Source: CAZOMR01 sp964580655
GTDB lineage: Bacteria > RBG-13-61-14 > CAZOMR01
DNA length: 11,826 nt
Assembly (NCBI GenBank): GCA_964580655.1
Contig: CAZOMR010000090.1
Span: 1 to 11,826 of the forward strand
Direction of reading: 5' to 3'
In this document: piece after piece, positions 6,075-11,826 of the stretch
Position numbering within the stretch: the first letter of the stretch is position 1
How the letters are laid out: the number at the start of each line of letters is the position of its first letter
Translations under genes and position numbers: made by a program
The notes under the pieces: generated by a model
What the model was told of the DNA's origin: nothing
What the model saw: only the letters and a program-made list of their open reading frames with translations
Database searches by the model: none

Positions 6075-7364
6075 ATGGCTCTGGAAATTCAGATACCTCC
6101 CTTGTTGCGTGTGCGGCAGAAGCTTGAGGGAGGGGAAATCCCGGATGTGGCCGCGGAGTTGAAGGTCCTGCTGGATTCTTCTCCTGTTACGGCCGGAATA
6201 AAGTCCGGGATGAGGGTGGCGCTCACTGCTGGAAGCCGGGGCATTGACCGGATTGACGAGGTATTGAAGGAAGTGGTCACCTGGCTCAGGGATGCAGGTG
6301 CTGAGCCGTTTATTGTTCCGGCTATGGGTTCTCACGCTGGCGCCACGGCAGGGGGGCAGACCGCACTGCTGAAAGAGTTCGGCATCAGCGAAGAGAAAGT
6401 CGGCGCCCCGATTCATTCGAGCATGGAGACCGAAATAATCGGCACAGTCCAGGGCATACCCGTATATCTGGACAAACAAGCGCTTTGCGCGGACGGCATA
6501 GTAGTTATCAATCGTATCAAGCCTCACACAAGCTTTCACGGCCCATACGAAAGCGGGCTGGCCAAAATGCTTGCCGTGGGTCTGGGCAAACAAAAGGGCG
6601 CATCAGCGGTTCACGCCCTGGGCCCGAGTGCGCTTCGCAAGGTGGTTCCCGGAATAGCGGAGTTTGTCCTGAAAAGGGTCAGGGTGTTTTTCGGTGTTGC
6701 GCTGATTGAAAACGGCAGGGACCGGCTCGCCCGGATAGAGGTGATCCCGGGAGATGGAATCCTGGATCAAGAGCCGGAGCTCTTGAAGGAGTCATATCGG
6801 CTGATGCCGCGCCTTCCTTTCCGGGGGATTGATGTCCTGATCGTTGACCAGTTCGGTAAAAGCAAGAGCGGCACCGGCCTGGACACCAATGTCATAGGCC
6901 GCATGGGTTTGCGCGGCGAGCCGGAACCGGATGATCCTTTTATTCACCGGATAGTGGTGCTGGACCTCGCGGCATCCTCCGGCGCATCCGAAGGATCCGA
7001 AGGAAGCGCGTATGGCATCGGGCTTGCTGACATAACAACAAAAAGGGTATTGGACAAGATGGACCTTGCGGCCATGCGCGAGAACGCGCTTGCAAGCACG
7101 TTTGTGGAGAGGGCCAGGGTTCCGCTCTGGTTTGACACGGATGTCCAGGCCATAGAGGCTGGTATCCGGACTTCCTGGTGTCCGGATGTGAGCCGTCTCC
7201 GGCTGGCCCGGATTCACGACACGCTTTCTCTGGAGGAAATTATCCTTACCCGCCCTCTTTATGAGCAGGCCTCCGGGGAGCTTGAGATAATCGGCGATCC
7301 CGAAGTATCTGGAGGACCTGAATTGCTGTGCTTTGATGATAAAGGTAATCTAGGTCCCTGGTAA
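6075..7364 (+). CDS. LarA-superfamily (DUF2088) protein, putative nickel-pincer-nucleotide racemase/epimerase
   Basis: 429 residues. The N-terminal half resembles the lactate racemase LarA N-domain: VALTAGSRG, PAMGSHAGAT, then NRIKPHTSFHG...SGLAKMLAVGLG and ASAVH. The His/Lys set His87, His151, Lys164 and His180 matches, in order and approximate spacing, the LarA catalytic His108 and His174, cofactor-bearing Lys184 and Ni-binding His200 (LarA numbering from memory). The Lys-to-His spacing is 16 in both. It may therefore carry the nickel-pincer cofactor and racemise or epimerise a 2-hydroxyacid, though LarA homologues are functionally diverse. No larB, larC or larE is in the window, so the cofactor would have to be made from elsewhere. 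The ATG start has AAAGG about 12 nt upstream. It stands alone, divergent from GDPD and convergent with the transporter gene 42 bp downstream. Confidence 0.75.
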   Translation: MALEIQIPPLLRVRQKLEGGEIPDVAAELKVLLDSSPVTAGIKSGMRVALTAGSRGIDRIDEVLKEVVTWLRDAGAEPFIVPAMGSHAGATAGGQTALLKEFGISEEKVGAPIHSSMETEIIGTVQGIPVYLDKQALCADGIVVINRIKPHTSFHGPYESGLAKMLAVGLGKQKGASAVHALGPSALRKVVPGIAEFVLKRVRVFFGVALIENGRDRLARIEVIPGDGILDQEPELLKESYRLMPRLPFRGIDVLIVDQFGKSKSGTGLDTNVIGRMGLRGEPEPDDPFIHRIVVLDLAASSGASEGSEGSAYGIGLADITTKRVLDKMDLAAMRENALASTFVERARVPLWFDTDVQAIEAGIRTSWCPDVSRLRLARIHDTLSLEEIILTRPLYEQASGELEIIGDPEVSGGPELLCFDDKGNLGPW

Positions 7365-7406
7365 GAGTATACCTGGAGATCAGGGAATTCCGAACCTGCT
7401 CTTAAA

Positions 7407-8279
7407 TCACAGCAAGATTTTCAGTAAAGTGAGGAATCCAAGGAAGCATGTGAAGTAACCGATTGAATTCTTGATTAACAGAGACGGCATAGCTTTGACG
7501 GTCCAGGCGGCAAAGGGAACACTGAATATTGCGCCGACTGCAAGCGGGAGGGCCAGTCGCCACTCCAGGCCACCTTTTAATATCACATAAAGCACCAGAC
7601 CCACTGCGCATGTGACCCCTTCTGCCAGTGAGGTTATTCCCACAGCGTTTTTTTCATTCAGGCCAGAAAGGATCTGTCCGCTGGTCACCACCGGGCCATA
7701 ACCACCGCCGCTTATACCTTTATTAAAAGATGCCAGGATTCCTATGCCTGTGATTCTTTGCCAGGAAAAATTTAAGTTACGGCCGCGGTAAGCGAGGATC
7801 AGGATGCCCATACTCAGGATCAACACTCCTATGTAAGTCTTGAGTAGCCAGATGGGGATATTCACTGCCAAAAACACCGCGACTACTGTGCCGACTATGG
7901 AACATGCGGCAAGCACGGAGGCCACCTTCACCGCTCTTGACCCACTGACAAAGGACACATTACCATACTGGTGGTGCATAATCGCGGCCAAGATGCCGGC
8001 AATGAACTCAGAGAGCAGGATTGCAGGCACAATATCAAGCGGAGAAAATCCCGCGATTATTAATAGAGGGGTCAGGGTGGTGCCGTAGCCCATCCCCAGG
8101 GTAGAATCAATATATTCGCAGAACAAAGAAATAAAAAGAACGATTAAAACTGCATATAGAGTAAAATCCTCAAAATAGCGATCCGCCAGGTTAAGCTCTG
8201 GCTGGAGGGTCAATATCATGACCCCCATTGCCAGACAGATCAATAGCCCATACCATATCCAGATGGAAATTTTATTCAC
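7407..8279 (-). CDS. TauE/SafE-family membrane transporter (sulfite exporter-like)
   Basis: About 290 residues, strongly hydrophobic, with roughly eight membrane segments in two similar halves. Each half begins with the glycine-rich motif of this family: STLGMGYGTTLTPLL in the first and NKGISGGGYGPVVTSG in the second. TauE/SafE (formerly DUF81) proteins are inner-membrane carriers linked to export of sulfite, sulfoacetate or related organic anions; the substrate here cannot be told. The start is chosen at GTG 8279, which has GGGGAG 6 nt upstream. The TTG at 8297 would add six residues (MSGENP) encoded by the ribosome site itself. The gene lies 42 bp after the small ribbon-helix-helix gene and is probably co-transcribed with it, so that protein may regulate the transporter. 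Confidence 0.87.
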   Translation of the reverse strand: MNKISIWIWYGLLICLAMGVMILTLQPELNLADRYFEDFTLYAVLIVLFISLFCEYIDSTLGMGYGTTLTPLLIIAGFSPLDIVPAILLSEFIAGILAAIMHHQYGNVSFVSGSRAVKVASVLAACSIVGTVVAVFLAVNIPIWLLKTYIGVLILSMGILILAYRGRNLNFSWQRITGIGILASFNKGISGGGYGPVVTSGQILSGLNEKNAVGITSLAEGVTCAVGLVLYVILKGGLEWRLALPLAVGAIFSVPFAAWTVKAMPSLLIKNSIGYFTCFLGFLTLLKILL

Positions 8280-8321
8280 TGGATTCTCCCCGCTCAATTT
8301 TTCTCATGATTTATCTGGAAG

Positions 8322-8546
8322 TTATTCAAGATACCCGAGATTTCTCAGCCGCTGTTTTATCTCCTCTATATCCTTCTCGCTTAATTTCTCATCGGCCCTC
8401 ATTGATGAGGCAACAAGGTCTCTGAGCACAAACACCACAAAATCCGTGATCGAGTTATATCCCGAACCTGCCAGAATAAGCTTGAGCTTATCATAAAGGG
8501 GCCTGGGTATCTTGATTGTAACCTTGTCCTTTGCCTTGGCCATCAT
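8322..8546 (-). CDS. Small ribbon-helix-helix (CopG-like) protein with LGYL tail
   Basis: 74 residues. Layout: basic N-terminus, a strand VTIKIP (9-14), a helix PLYDKLKLILAGSG, a helix SITDFVVFVLRDLVASS, then an acidic/basic helix ending RLRNLGYLE. The strand-helix-helix order matches the ribbon-helix-helix DNA-binding fold of CopG/Arc regulators, which work as dimers. The C-terminal LRNLGYLE closely echoes LKALGYLN at the end of the sulfatase-like protein in this window. The gene opens with two consecutive ATG codons; the second (8543) has GGAG at the better 7-nt spacing. It is the first gene before the TauE/SafE transporter. A pair of 22-bp-spaced direct repeats upstream could be its operator. 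Autoregulation and control of the transporter are inferred. Confidence 0.75.
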   Translation of the reverse strand: MMAKAKDKVTIKIPRPLYDKLKLILAGSGYNSITDFVVFVLRDLVASSMRADEKLSEKDIEEIKQRLRNLGYLE

Positions 8547-8568
8547 TGCTCTCCATTCTATCCGCCTG

Positions 8569-8599
8569 ATTTTATTTCAAATTCATTAACTTTCGCCAA
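8569..8599 (-). promoter_or_regulatory. Weak candidate promoter for the RHH-transporter operon
   Basis: On the minus strand, TTGGCG (8599-8594) and TAAAAT (8574-8569) lie 19 nt apart and end 22 bp before the start codon. The spacing is longer than ideal and the resulting leader would be very short, so this is tentative. The direct repeats at 8606-8641 lie immediately upstream of the -35 box. Confidence 0.25.
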
Positions 8600-8605
8600 T
8601 TAGAT

Positions 8606-8641
8606 GCACTCTTATCGGGCTATTTAAGCACTCTTATGGGG
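8606..8641. promoter_or_regulatory. 22-bp-spaced direct repeats, possible operator
   Basis: GCACTCTTATCGGG (8606-8619) and GCACTCTTATGGGG (8628-8641) match at 13 of 14 positions. Their starts are 22 bp apart, about two helical turns, so bound proteins would face the same side of the DNA. They lie 60-95 bp upstream of the ribbon-helix-helix gene start. Proteins of that fold commonly bind paired short repeats near their own promoter, so this is a reasonable operator candidate; binding is not shown by the sequence. Confidence 0.4.
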
Positions 8642-8722
8642 GCGTGTCAAGCAAAAAATGCTTCTTGATGATTTTTTTTACAAAATTTTTGCAAAACCTG
8701 TAAAATTTTTAGCCCGGATTAT

Positions 8723-8787
8723 TCACCACAGAGACACATCCAGCCTTCGTAGCCACTTCGGCGGGGTAGGCGAGGGCACAGAGGATT
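8723..8787. repeat. Dispersed CACAGAG-type repeat split by a 38-bp GC-rich insert
   Basis: TTCACCACAGAGACACA runs to 8738 and CACAGAGGATTAAA resumes at 8777. Between them (8739-8776) are 38 GC-rich bases unlike the AT-rich surroundings. CACA is present on both sides (8735-8738 and 8777-8780), like a short target duplication. Removing the insert and one CACA restores an uninterrupted CCACAGAGACACAGAGG string, the form in which such repeats are usually seen. The related reverse-complement string is at 249-277. Confidence 0.45.
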
Positions 8788-8808
8788 AAAAATAAAAAGA
8801 AATCACTG

Positions 8809-8837
8809 CTGTCCAAATAAAAACCGTTTTTGGACAG
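8809..8837. repeat. Perfect 9-bp inverted repeat (hairpin)
   Basis: CTGTCCAAA (8809-8817) and TTTGGACAG (8829-8837) are exact reverse complements with an 11-nt loop. It is not next to any gene end and has no T-tract, so a terminator role is unlikely. It may be a dispersed repeat or the relic end of a mobile element; only one copy is in the window. Confidence 0.5.
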
Positions 8838-9081
8838 GTGTGAAAAGAAATGTTAAAATATACAAAATGCAGGGTGTTTATGAGAGGGTTTTGGACTTTG
8901 CTTTAGTTTTAGTCGGTTAGATAATCTTTTAAGAAATTCATGAATAATTAGGGTTAGGTTTTCCGGTTTGAGAGTATCTATGCGGTTGAGAGTTATTGAG
9001 ATTGAAACCTGGCAGAATTCAGCCCAGGTGCTCTTTAGCCGGATGAACCAAAAAATGTGGAAACTTCAGAGTCGTAAAAAC

Positions 9082-9108
9082 TTGCTTTTTTTACAGTTTG
9101 AATATAAT
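9082..9108 (+). promoter_or_regulatory. Candidate promoter for the bS22-like/PilZ unit
   Basis: A perfect -10 box TATAAT (9103-9108) is preceded by TTGCTT (9082-9087) at a short 15-nt spacing. The T-rich stretch between them is typical of promoters. Initiation would fall near 9115, giving a leader of about 40 nt before the mini-gene at 9157. The weak point is the -35 spacing. Confidence 0.45.
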
Positions 9109-9156
9109 CTTAAAGTCCTGGAAACATTTTAGACAAGGAGCGAGAAGAAGGCCTGC

Positions 9157-9246
9157 ATGGGAAATGTAATCAAGAAGCGGCGCAAGAAGATTCGAAAACA
9201 CAAAAAGAGAAAGATGCTGAAGAAGCAGAGGCACAAGGCGAAGTAG
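9157..9246 (+). CDS. bS22-like / AURKAIP1-COX24-domain mini-protein
   Basis: A 29-residue, extremely basic protein starting MGNVIKKRRKKIRKHK and ending RHKAK; 20 of 29 residues are Lys, Arg or His. The GxVIKKRRK start followed by a K/R-rich helix matches the COX24/AURKAIP1 domain. That domain occurs in mitochondrial ribosomal protein mS38 and in the mycobacterial small-subunit protein bS22, which begins with nearly the same string (from memory). It is therefore probably a ribosomal small-subunit accessory protein lying in rRNA grooves. The ATG has GAAGAAGG about 5 nt upstream and a perfect TATAAT box about 50 bp upstream. It is far too short for default gene callers and easily missed. It lies 49 bp before the PilZ gene on the same strand, probably on the same transcript. 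Confidence 0.75.
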   Translation: MGNVIKKRRKKIRKHKKRKMLKKQRHKAK

Positions 9247-9295
9247 GGACAGCCCTTTTCGGGCCGTAGGCTTTTAGAAAGCACAGGGTTCAGCA

Positions 9296-9643
9296 ATGGC
9301 GGATCGGAGGAGTAATGTTCGGGCCGTGGTCAAGCTCAAGGTGGACAGGGGTGAGCAATATCTTTTACGCGTGCCACTGTTTGTCACGGCAAATCTAAGC
9401 CGGAGCGGGATGTTCCTCATTACAAGGAACCCGCTGAAAGAGGGAACGGACCTGGATCTGCGATTTTATCTTCCTAAAGATAAAAAGAGGATTGATGTTA
9501 CCGGTATGGTTGTCTGGGCGCGCGAGCAAGGCGATGTGGCTAATCTTCCGCCTGGAATGGGCATACGCTTTGTCCGCATCAATAATGACGACCAGGAACA
9601 TATTGGCAACTTTGTCGAAGAAATTGTCAGAAAGAATTACTAA
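9296..9643 (+). CDS. PilZ-domain protein (putative c-di-GMP receptor)
   Basis: 115 residues forming one stand-alone PilZ domain. The two ligand motifs are present: RxxxR as RSNVR (5-9) and [D/N]xSxxG as NLSRSG (33-38). The beta-barrel then continues through GTDLDLRFYLP, IDVTGMVVWAR and MGIRFVRINNDDQEHI. The layout, including the closing helix, resembles the PilZ-like subfamily common in Myxococcus and other deltaproteobacteria. Both c-di-GMP motifs are intact, so binding is likely. With no fused output domain, it would act by docking onto another protein. The ATG start has AGGG about 7 nt upstream. It follows the bS22-like mini-gene with no obvious terminator between them. The target process (motility, polysaccharide, secretion) cannot be inferred. 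Confidence 0.88.
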   Translation: MADRRSNVRAVVKLKVDRGEQYLLRVPLFVTANLSRSGMFLITRNPLKEGTDLDLRFYLPKDKKRIDVTGMVVWAREQGDVANLPPGMGIRFVRINNDDQEHIGNFVEEIVRKNY

Positions 9644-9664
9644 TGAGAGCAGTTTTTTGTGCGA

Positions 9665-9678
9665 GCGACTTCAGTCGC
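9665..9678. repeat. Short palindrome between convergent genes
   Basis: GCGACT TC AGTCGC is a perfect 6-bp palindrome with a 2-nt centre, in the 85-bp gap between the PilZ gene and the oppositely oriented flippase-like gene. The arms match the core of the palindrome at 25-45. The position suits a transcription-end or REP-like element, but there is no T-tract. Confidence 0.45.
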
Positions 9679-9728
9679 GACAGGTGTCTACTGTATAGTG
9701 CTCGGAATAATAAGTAAGAGCTTCCGAC

Positions 9729-10811
9729 TCAACCAGCTTTTCTTCGTAGCCTGACGCCTTGCGGGAAAGTGCCTTTAAAGAACCCTCTGATAAAAATCAG
9801 GCCCCAGAATGCCCGACCAATGAGAAAGCCGGTGGACCACAGCAGGCTGTAAGCAGTAATAACCTCCGGGCTGGCACAGGGGACCACCTTAACGAAAAAG
9901 AGCCATGCCAGAGCCTGGGGCCCCCCGTATCCTCCCACTGAGATAGGCATGAACACGCTAAGCATGATAAGCGGAACCCCCACCAGTATCAGGGGGATCG
10001 GAGGGGTCACATCCAGGGCCATCAGTGCCGCAAAGTTGGACACAAGGTTGAACGCAAGCATTGCAAGCCTCACAAGGAAAATCCGGATGTAATGGTGCCA
10101 GCGGGCTATAGAAAAAGTGCGCAGAAGGGTAATGAGTCCCGGGGCGATCCTTAAAAGAAGCTCACGCCACTTAGGAATATGATCAGCGACTTGGGCGGAG
10201 CTTTTCTCTGCGATCCAGTTTGCGGCCTTCCCCTGATAACGGCTGTGCCAGAACGCGATGTTTCCCAGAAAGAGCACCCAGAACCCGATACATACCGCGA
10301 GCCAGACCCAGTTAATCTCCGGGACAAGGCCTGTAACCAGGCTATAGACCACGGCCGCGGTCAGAACCGTGAACACGGCGGACTGGTCAACTATCATTGT
10401 CCAGAGGTTTGAAGAAAGGGTCTCCGTGATCCGCACACCTTTCTTCCGCCACATGTAAAGCGGAAACAGTACCTCGGCAAGAGGAGCCAGCCCTATCTGT
10501 ACCACATAAGGCCCGGCCCGGCATTCCATCATCTCCTTTACGGTCATCCGGGTGTTGAACCATTTATATGCCTGGCCAAAGGTAAACACATCAGCGAGAA
10601 AAAACACGGTAACGAAGATCGCCATAGCCGGAAGGAACAGGCTCAGGTCCGCTTCCTTTAGGTCGCGCCATATCTCGCCGAAATCCTCGTTTCGGAAAAT
10701 GAGGTAAAAGATTATTATGGTGATGATATAAGGTATAACATGGCTGATGAGACTTGGGCGCTTGAGCTGATCCTCTTCAGCCTCAATCGGGGATTGATTC
10801 TCAGGCATCAT
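9729..10811 (-). CDS. Flippase-like multi-pass membrane protein (LPG-synthase transmembrane-domain/UPF0104-like)
   Basis: 360 residues with a charged N-terminus (about 20 residues) and around eight hydrophobic segments, the first near 27-41 (IPYIITIIIFYLIF). Near the C-terminus, MPISVGGYGGPQALAW matches the PxSxGGxGxxE-type motif of the lysylphosphatidylglycerol-synthase transmembrane family, where a Glu is usual; here Gln takes its place. Members act as lipid flippases or membrane halves of larger enzymes. No synthetase domain is fused here, so lipid-linked transport is a guess. The basic tail (RLRRKAG) agrees with a cytoplasmic C-terminus. Two consecutive ATG codons open the gene; the first has AGGA about 8 nt upstream. 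It is divergent from the crotonase gene and convergent with the PilZ gene, so it is transcribed alone. Confidence 0.72.
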   Translation of the reverse strand: MMPENQSPIEAEEDQLKRPSLISHVIPYIITIIIFYLIFRNEDFGEIWRDLKEADLSLFLPAMAIFVTVFFLADVFTFGQAYKWFNTRMTVKEMMECRAGPYVVQIGLAPLAEVLFPLYMWRKKGVRITETLSSNLWTMIVDQSAVFTVLTAAVVYSLVTGLVPEINWVWLAVCIGFWVLFLGNIAFWHSRYQGKAANWIAEKSSAQVADHIPKWRELLLRIAPGLITLLRTFSIARWHHYIRIFLVRLAMLAFNLVSNFAALMALDVTPPIPLILVGVPLIMLSVFMPISVGGYGGPQALAWLFFVKVVPCASPEVITAYSLLWSTGFLIGRAFWGLIFIRGFFKGTFPQGVRLRRKAG

Positions 10812-10887
10812 TCACTCAGTCCTGCATATGGTGCAATTTAGCCCAAAGCCCTGTGCGAGTCAAGCCAGGATCAATGAAGGATAAAAC

Positions 10888-10917
10888 TTGACCCACTTGG
10901 AGTTATTATTTTACAAT
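10888..10917 (+). promoter_or_regulatory. Sigma-70-type promoter of the crotonase gene
   Basis: TTGACC (10888-10893) and TACAAT (10912-10917) each match the consensus at 5 of 6 positions and are 18 nt apart. Initiation near 10924 would give a leader of about 36 nt before the ATG at 10960. The TTG that would give the longest reading frame is the -35 box itself, which argues that the real start is the later ATG. Confidence 0.6.
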
Positions 10918-10959
10918 GAAGGCCTCGAAGGGAGTTTCCAGGACTTAAGGGGGAACCGT

Positions 10960-11724
10960 ATGGAGTATAAGTATCTTCTGACCGAACTCAAGGATAACAT
11001 CCTTACTATCACACTGAATCGCGCAGATGTTCGCAACGCGTTCTGCTGGGACCTTTTCCTTGATCTTAATTACGCGCTGATGGATGCGCATGAGGATAAA
11101 GAGGTTCGGGTTGTGGTGCTTACCGGCGCGGGCAAGGCCTTTTCCGGTGGTCTGGACCTCAAGGAAGGAATGGGCAAGTGGGGAACCCCGCGGGACGACC
11201 GCAAGGTCATACCCATGCCTGAGCTTCTATTCAAGCACTATACCAGGCCAGTGATCGCGGCCATCAATGGTGCGGCCATCGGGTGGGGACTCACCCTTAC
11301 CCTGCTCTGCGACATCAGGGTAGCCGCAGAAAGCGCAACAATGAGCATGAGATTTACAGAGGTCGGCCTTATCCCTGAAGCCGGGAGCCCGCTAATTCTC
11401 CCCCAGATAGTGGGAATAGCAAATGCGCTTGAGCTGGGACTCACTGCAAAAACAATTGACGCAAAAGAGGCCCTCCGCATAGGCCTGGTCAACAAGGTGG
11501 TCCCGGACGATCATCTCATGCCCGCGGCAATTGAGATAGCGGAAACGATCGCGGAAAAATCTCCACTGGCTATCGAGTTCGCACGCCGTGGCTTCTACGA
11601 TGCGCTATCGCAGACATTTGATGAACAGCAAAATCAGGAACACACACACTTTGCAAAGTGCGCGGCATCCAGGGCATTCTCTGATCAGCGCCGGAAATTT
11701 GCGGACAATAAAAAGAGGGGATGA
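10960..11724 (+). CDS. Enoyl-CoA hydratase/isomerase (crotonase) family protein
   Basis: 254 residues, the normal crotonase length. Landmarks in this numbering: LNRADVRNAF (about 19-28), oxyanion-hole strand KAFSGGLDL (59-67), NGAAIGWGLTLTLLCD (103-118), and GLIPEAGSPLILP (136-148). The hydratase Glu in GGxxEL is absent (Thr in GLTLTLLCD). A Glu is present in LIPEAGS (Glu140), as in isomerase-type members with PExxS. Delta3-delta2-enoyl-CoA isomerase or a related single-Glu reaction is thus likelier than simple hydration. The ATG at 10960 is chosen because AGGGGG lies 6 nt upstream and a promoter covers the earlier TTG at 10888. A role in the same acyl-CoA pathway as the thiolase-like block is possible, but the genes are 6 kb apart and separately transcribed. 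Confidence 0.88.
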   Translation: MEYKYLLTELKDNILTITLNRADVRNAFCWDLFLDLNYALMDAHEDKEVRVVVLTGAGKAFSGGLDLKEGMGKWGTPRDDRKVIPMPELLFKHYTRPVIAAINGAAIGWGLTLTLLCDIRVAAESATMSMRFTEVGLIPEAGSPLILPQIVGIANALELGLTAKTIDAKEALRIGLVNKVVPDDHLMPAAIEIAETIAEKSPLAIEFARRGFYDALSQTFDEQQNQEHTHFAKCAASRAFSDQRRKFADNKKRG

Positions 11725-11826
11725 GTCGACTTGATCAATTTGACTTTTTCTCGATTGTAATTAAATTATTAACTCGGCAGTCAAAAGTTCTCAAGCCCGA
11801 TTCCACCTTAGAGAGAGGTGTCTTCC

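Larger units (their letters stand above)
8642..9081. other. AT-rich intergenic spacer
   Basis: No well-supported gene lies between the RHH gene and the mini-gene at 9157. The stretch contains long A and T runs, an inverted repeat TTTTACA/TGTAAAA (8676-8682 and 8699-8705), the interrupted dispersed repeat and the 9-bp hairpin listed separately, and a short inverted repeat ACCTGG/CCAGGT around 9007-9030. A 50-codon reading frame (8980-9132) exists but has no recognisable features, only a weak ribosome site, and overlaps the promoter candidate for the next gene. Confidence 0.5.

Noticed and set aside
5994..6593. 199-codon minus-strand frame over the start of the LarA-like gene
   Set aside because: It is antisense to conserved His/Lys motifs, and its translation shows no domain.
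7365..7406. Possible bidirectional terminator between the convergent LarA-like and TauE/SafE genes
   Set aside because: Only a 4-bp stem (CCTG/CAGG) and no T-tract are visible.
8647..8679. Terminator-like hairpin TCAAG/CTTGA followed by eight T on the plus strand
   Set aside because: No plus-strand gene lies upstream that it could terminate, and the stem is only 5 bp.
8980..9132. 50-residue reading frame just upstream of the bS22-like gene
   Set aside because: It has only a weak GAGAG upstream, no recognisable motif, and it contains the best promoter candidate for the next gene; chance in AT-rich DNA is likelier.
1..11826. CRISPR array, tRNA, rRNA, intact insertion sequence or phage genes
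   Set aside because: No regularly spaced repeats, no cloverleaf-like tRNA sequence, and no transposase, integrase or phage protein were seen on either strand.

Overview
The window is an ordinary-looking piece of bacterial chromosome of medium GC. It has eleven full-length protein genes, one 29-residue gene, and several AT-rich spacers full of short degenerate repeats. The mix of genes would fit a metabolically versatile anaerobe such as a member of Desulfobacterota (old Deltaproteobacteria): DUF35-coupled thiolase-fold proteins, a threonine-type sulfatase homologue, a LarA-type protein, a PilZ protein of the kind common in deltaproteobacteria, and a COX24/bS22-like mini-protein. This placement is an inference from gene types; there is no rRNA or marker gene here to test it.

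Layout. (1) 1-349: gene-free, with one perfect palindrome and degraded simple-sequence repeats. (2) 350-5924, all minus strand and read right to left: exported glycerophosphodiester phosphodiesterase (GDPD), two thiolase-fold proteins, two zinc-ribbon/OB-fold (DUF35) proteins, and an exported sulfatase-superfamily protein. Spacing from the first thiolase-like gene to the last gene is 3-22 bp, so these five look like one operon. GDPD is 95 bp upstream, behind an inverted repeat, and has its own likely promoter. (3) 6075-7364, plus strand: a LarA-superfamily protein that keeps all the key His/Lys positions of nickel-pincer lactate racemase. (4) 7407-8546, minus: a small ribbon-helix-helix protein followed by a TauE/SafE-family membrane transporter. 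(5) 8547-9156: AT-rich spacer with direct repeats, hairpins and an apparently interrupted dispersed repeat. (6) 9157-9643, plus: 29-residue bS22/COX24-like protein, then a PilZ protein. (7) 9729-10811, minus: multi-pass flippase-like membrane protein. (8) 10960-11724, plus: crotonase-family enzyme with its own good sigma-70-type promoter.

The most interesting part is the 1772-5055 block. Both thiolase-fold proteins lack the nucleophilic cysteine and the two catalytic histidines of true thiolases, and each has a potential DUF35 partner next door. The best precedent is the Ltp2-ChsH2(DUF35) steroid side-chain aldolase, a cysteine-less thiolase-fold enzyme that works only with a DUF35 domain. 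The block may therefore encode a two-paralogue DUF35-dependent carbon-carbon lyase, or another non-thiolytic acyl-CoA enzyme, rather than an acetyl-CoA acetyltransferase as automatic annotation would probably say. The exported sulfatase homologue at the end of this operon also has an altered active site, with Thr in place of the formylglycine Cys. The substrates are not visible from the sequence.
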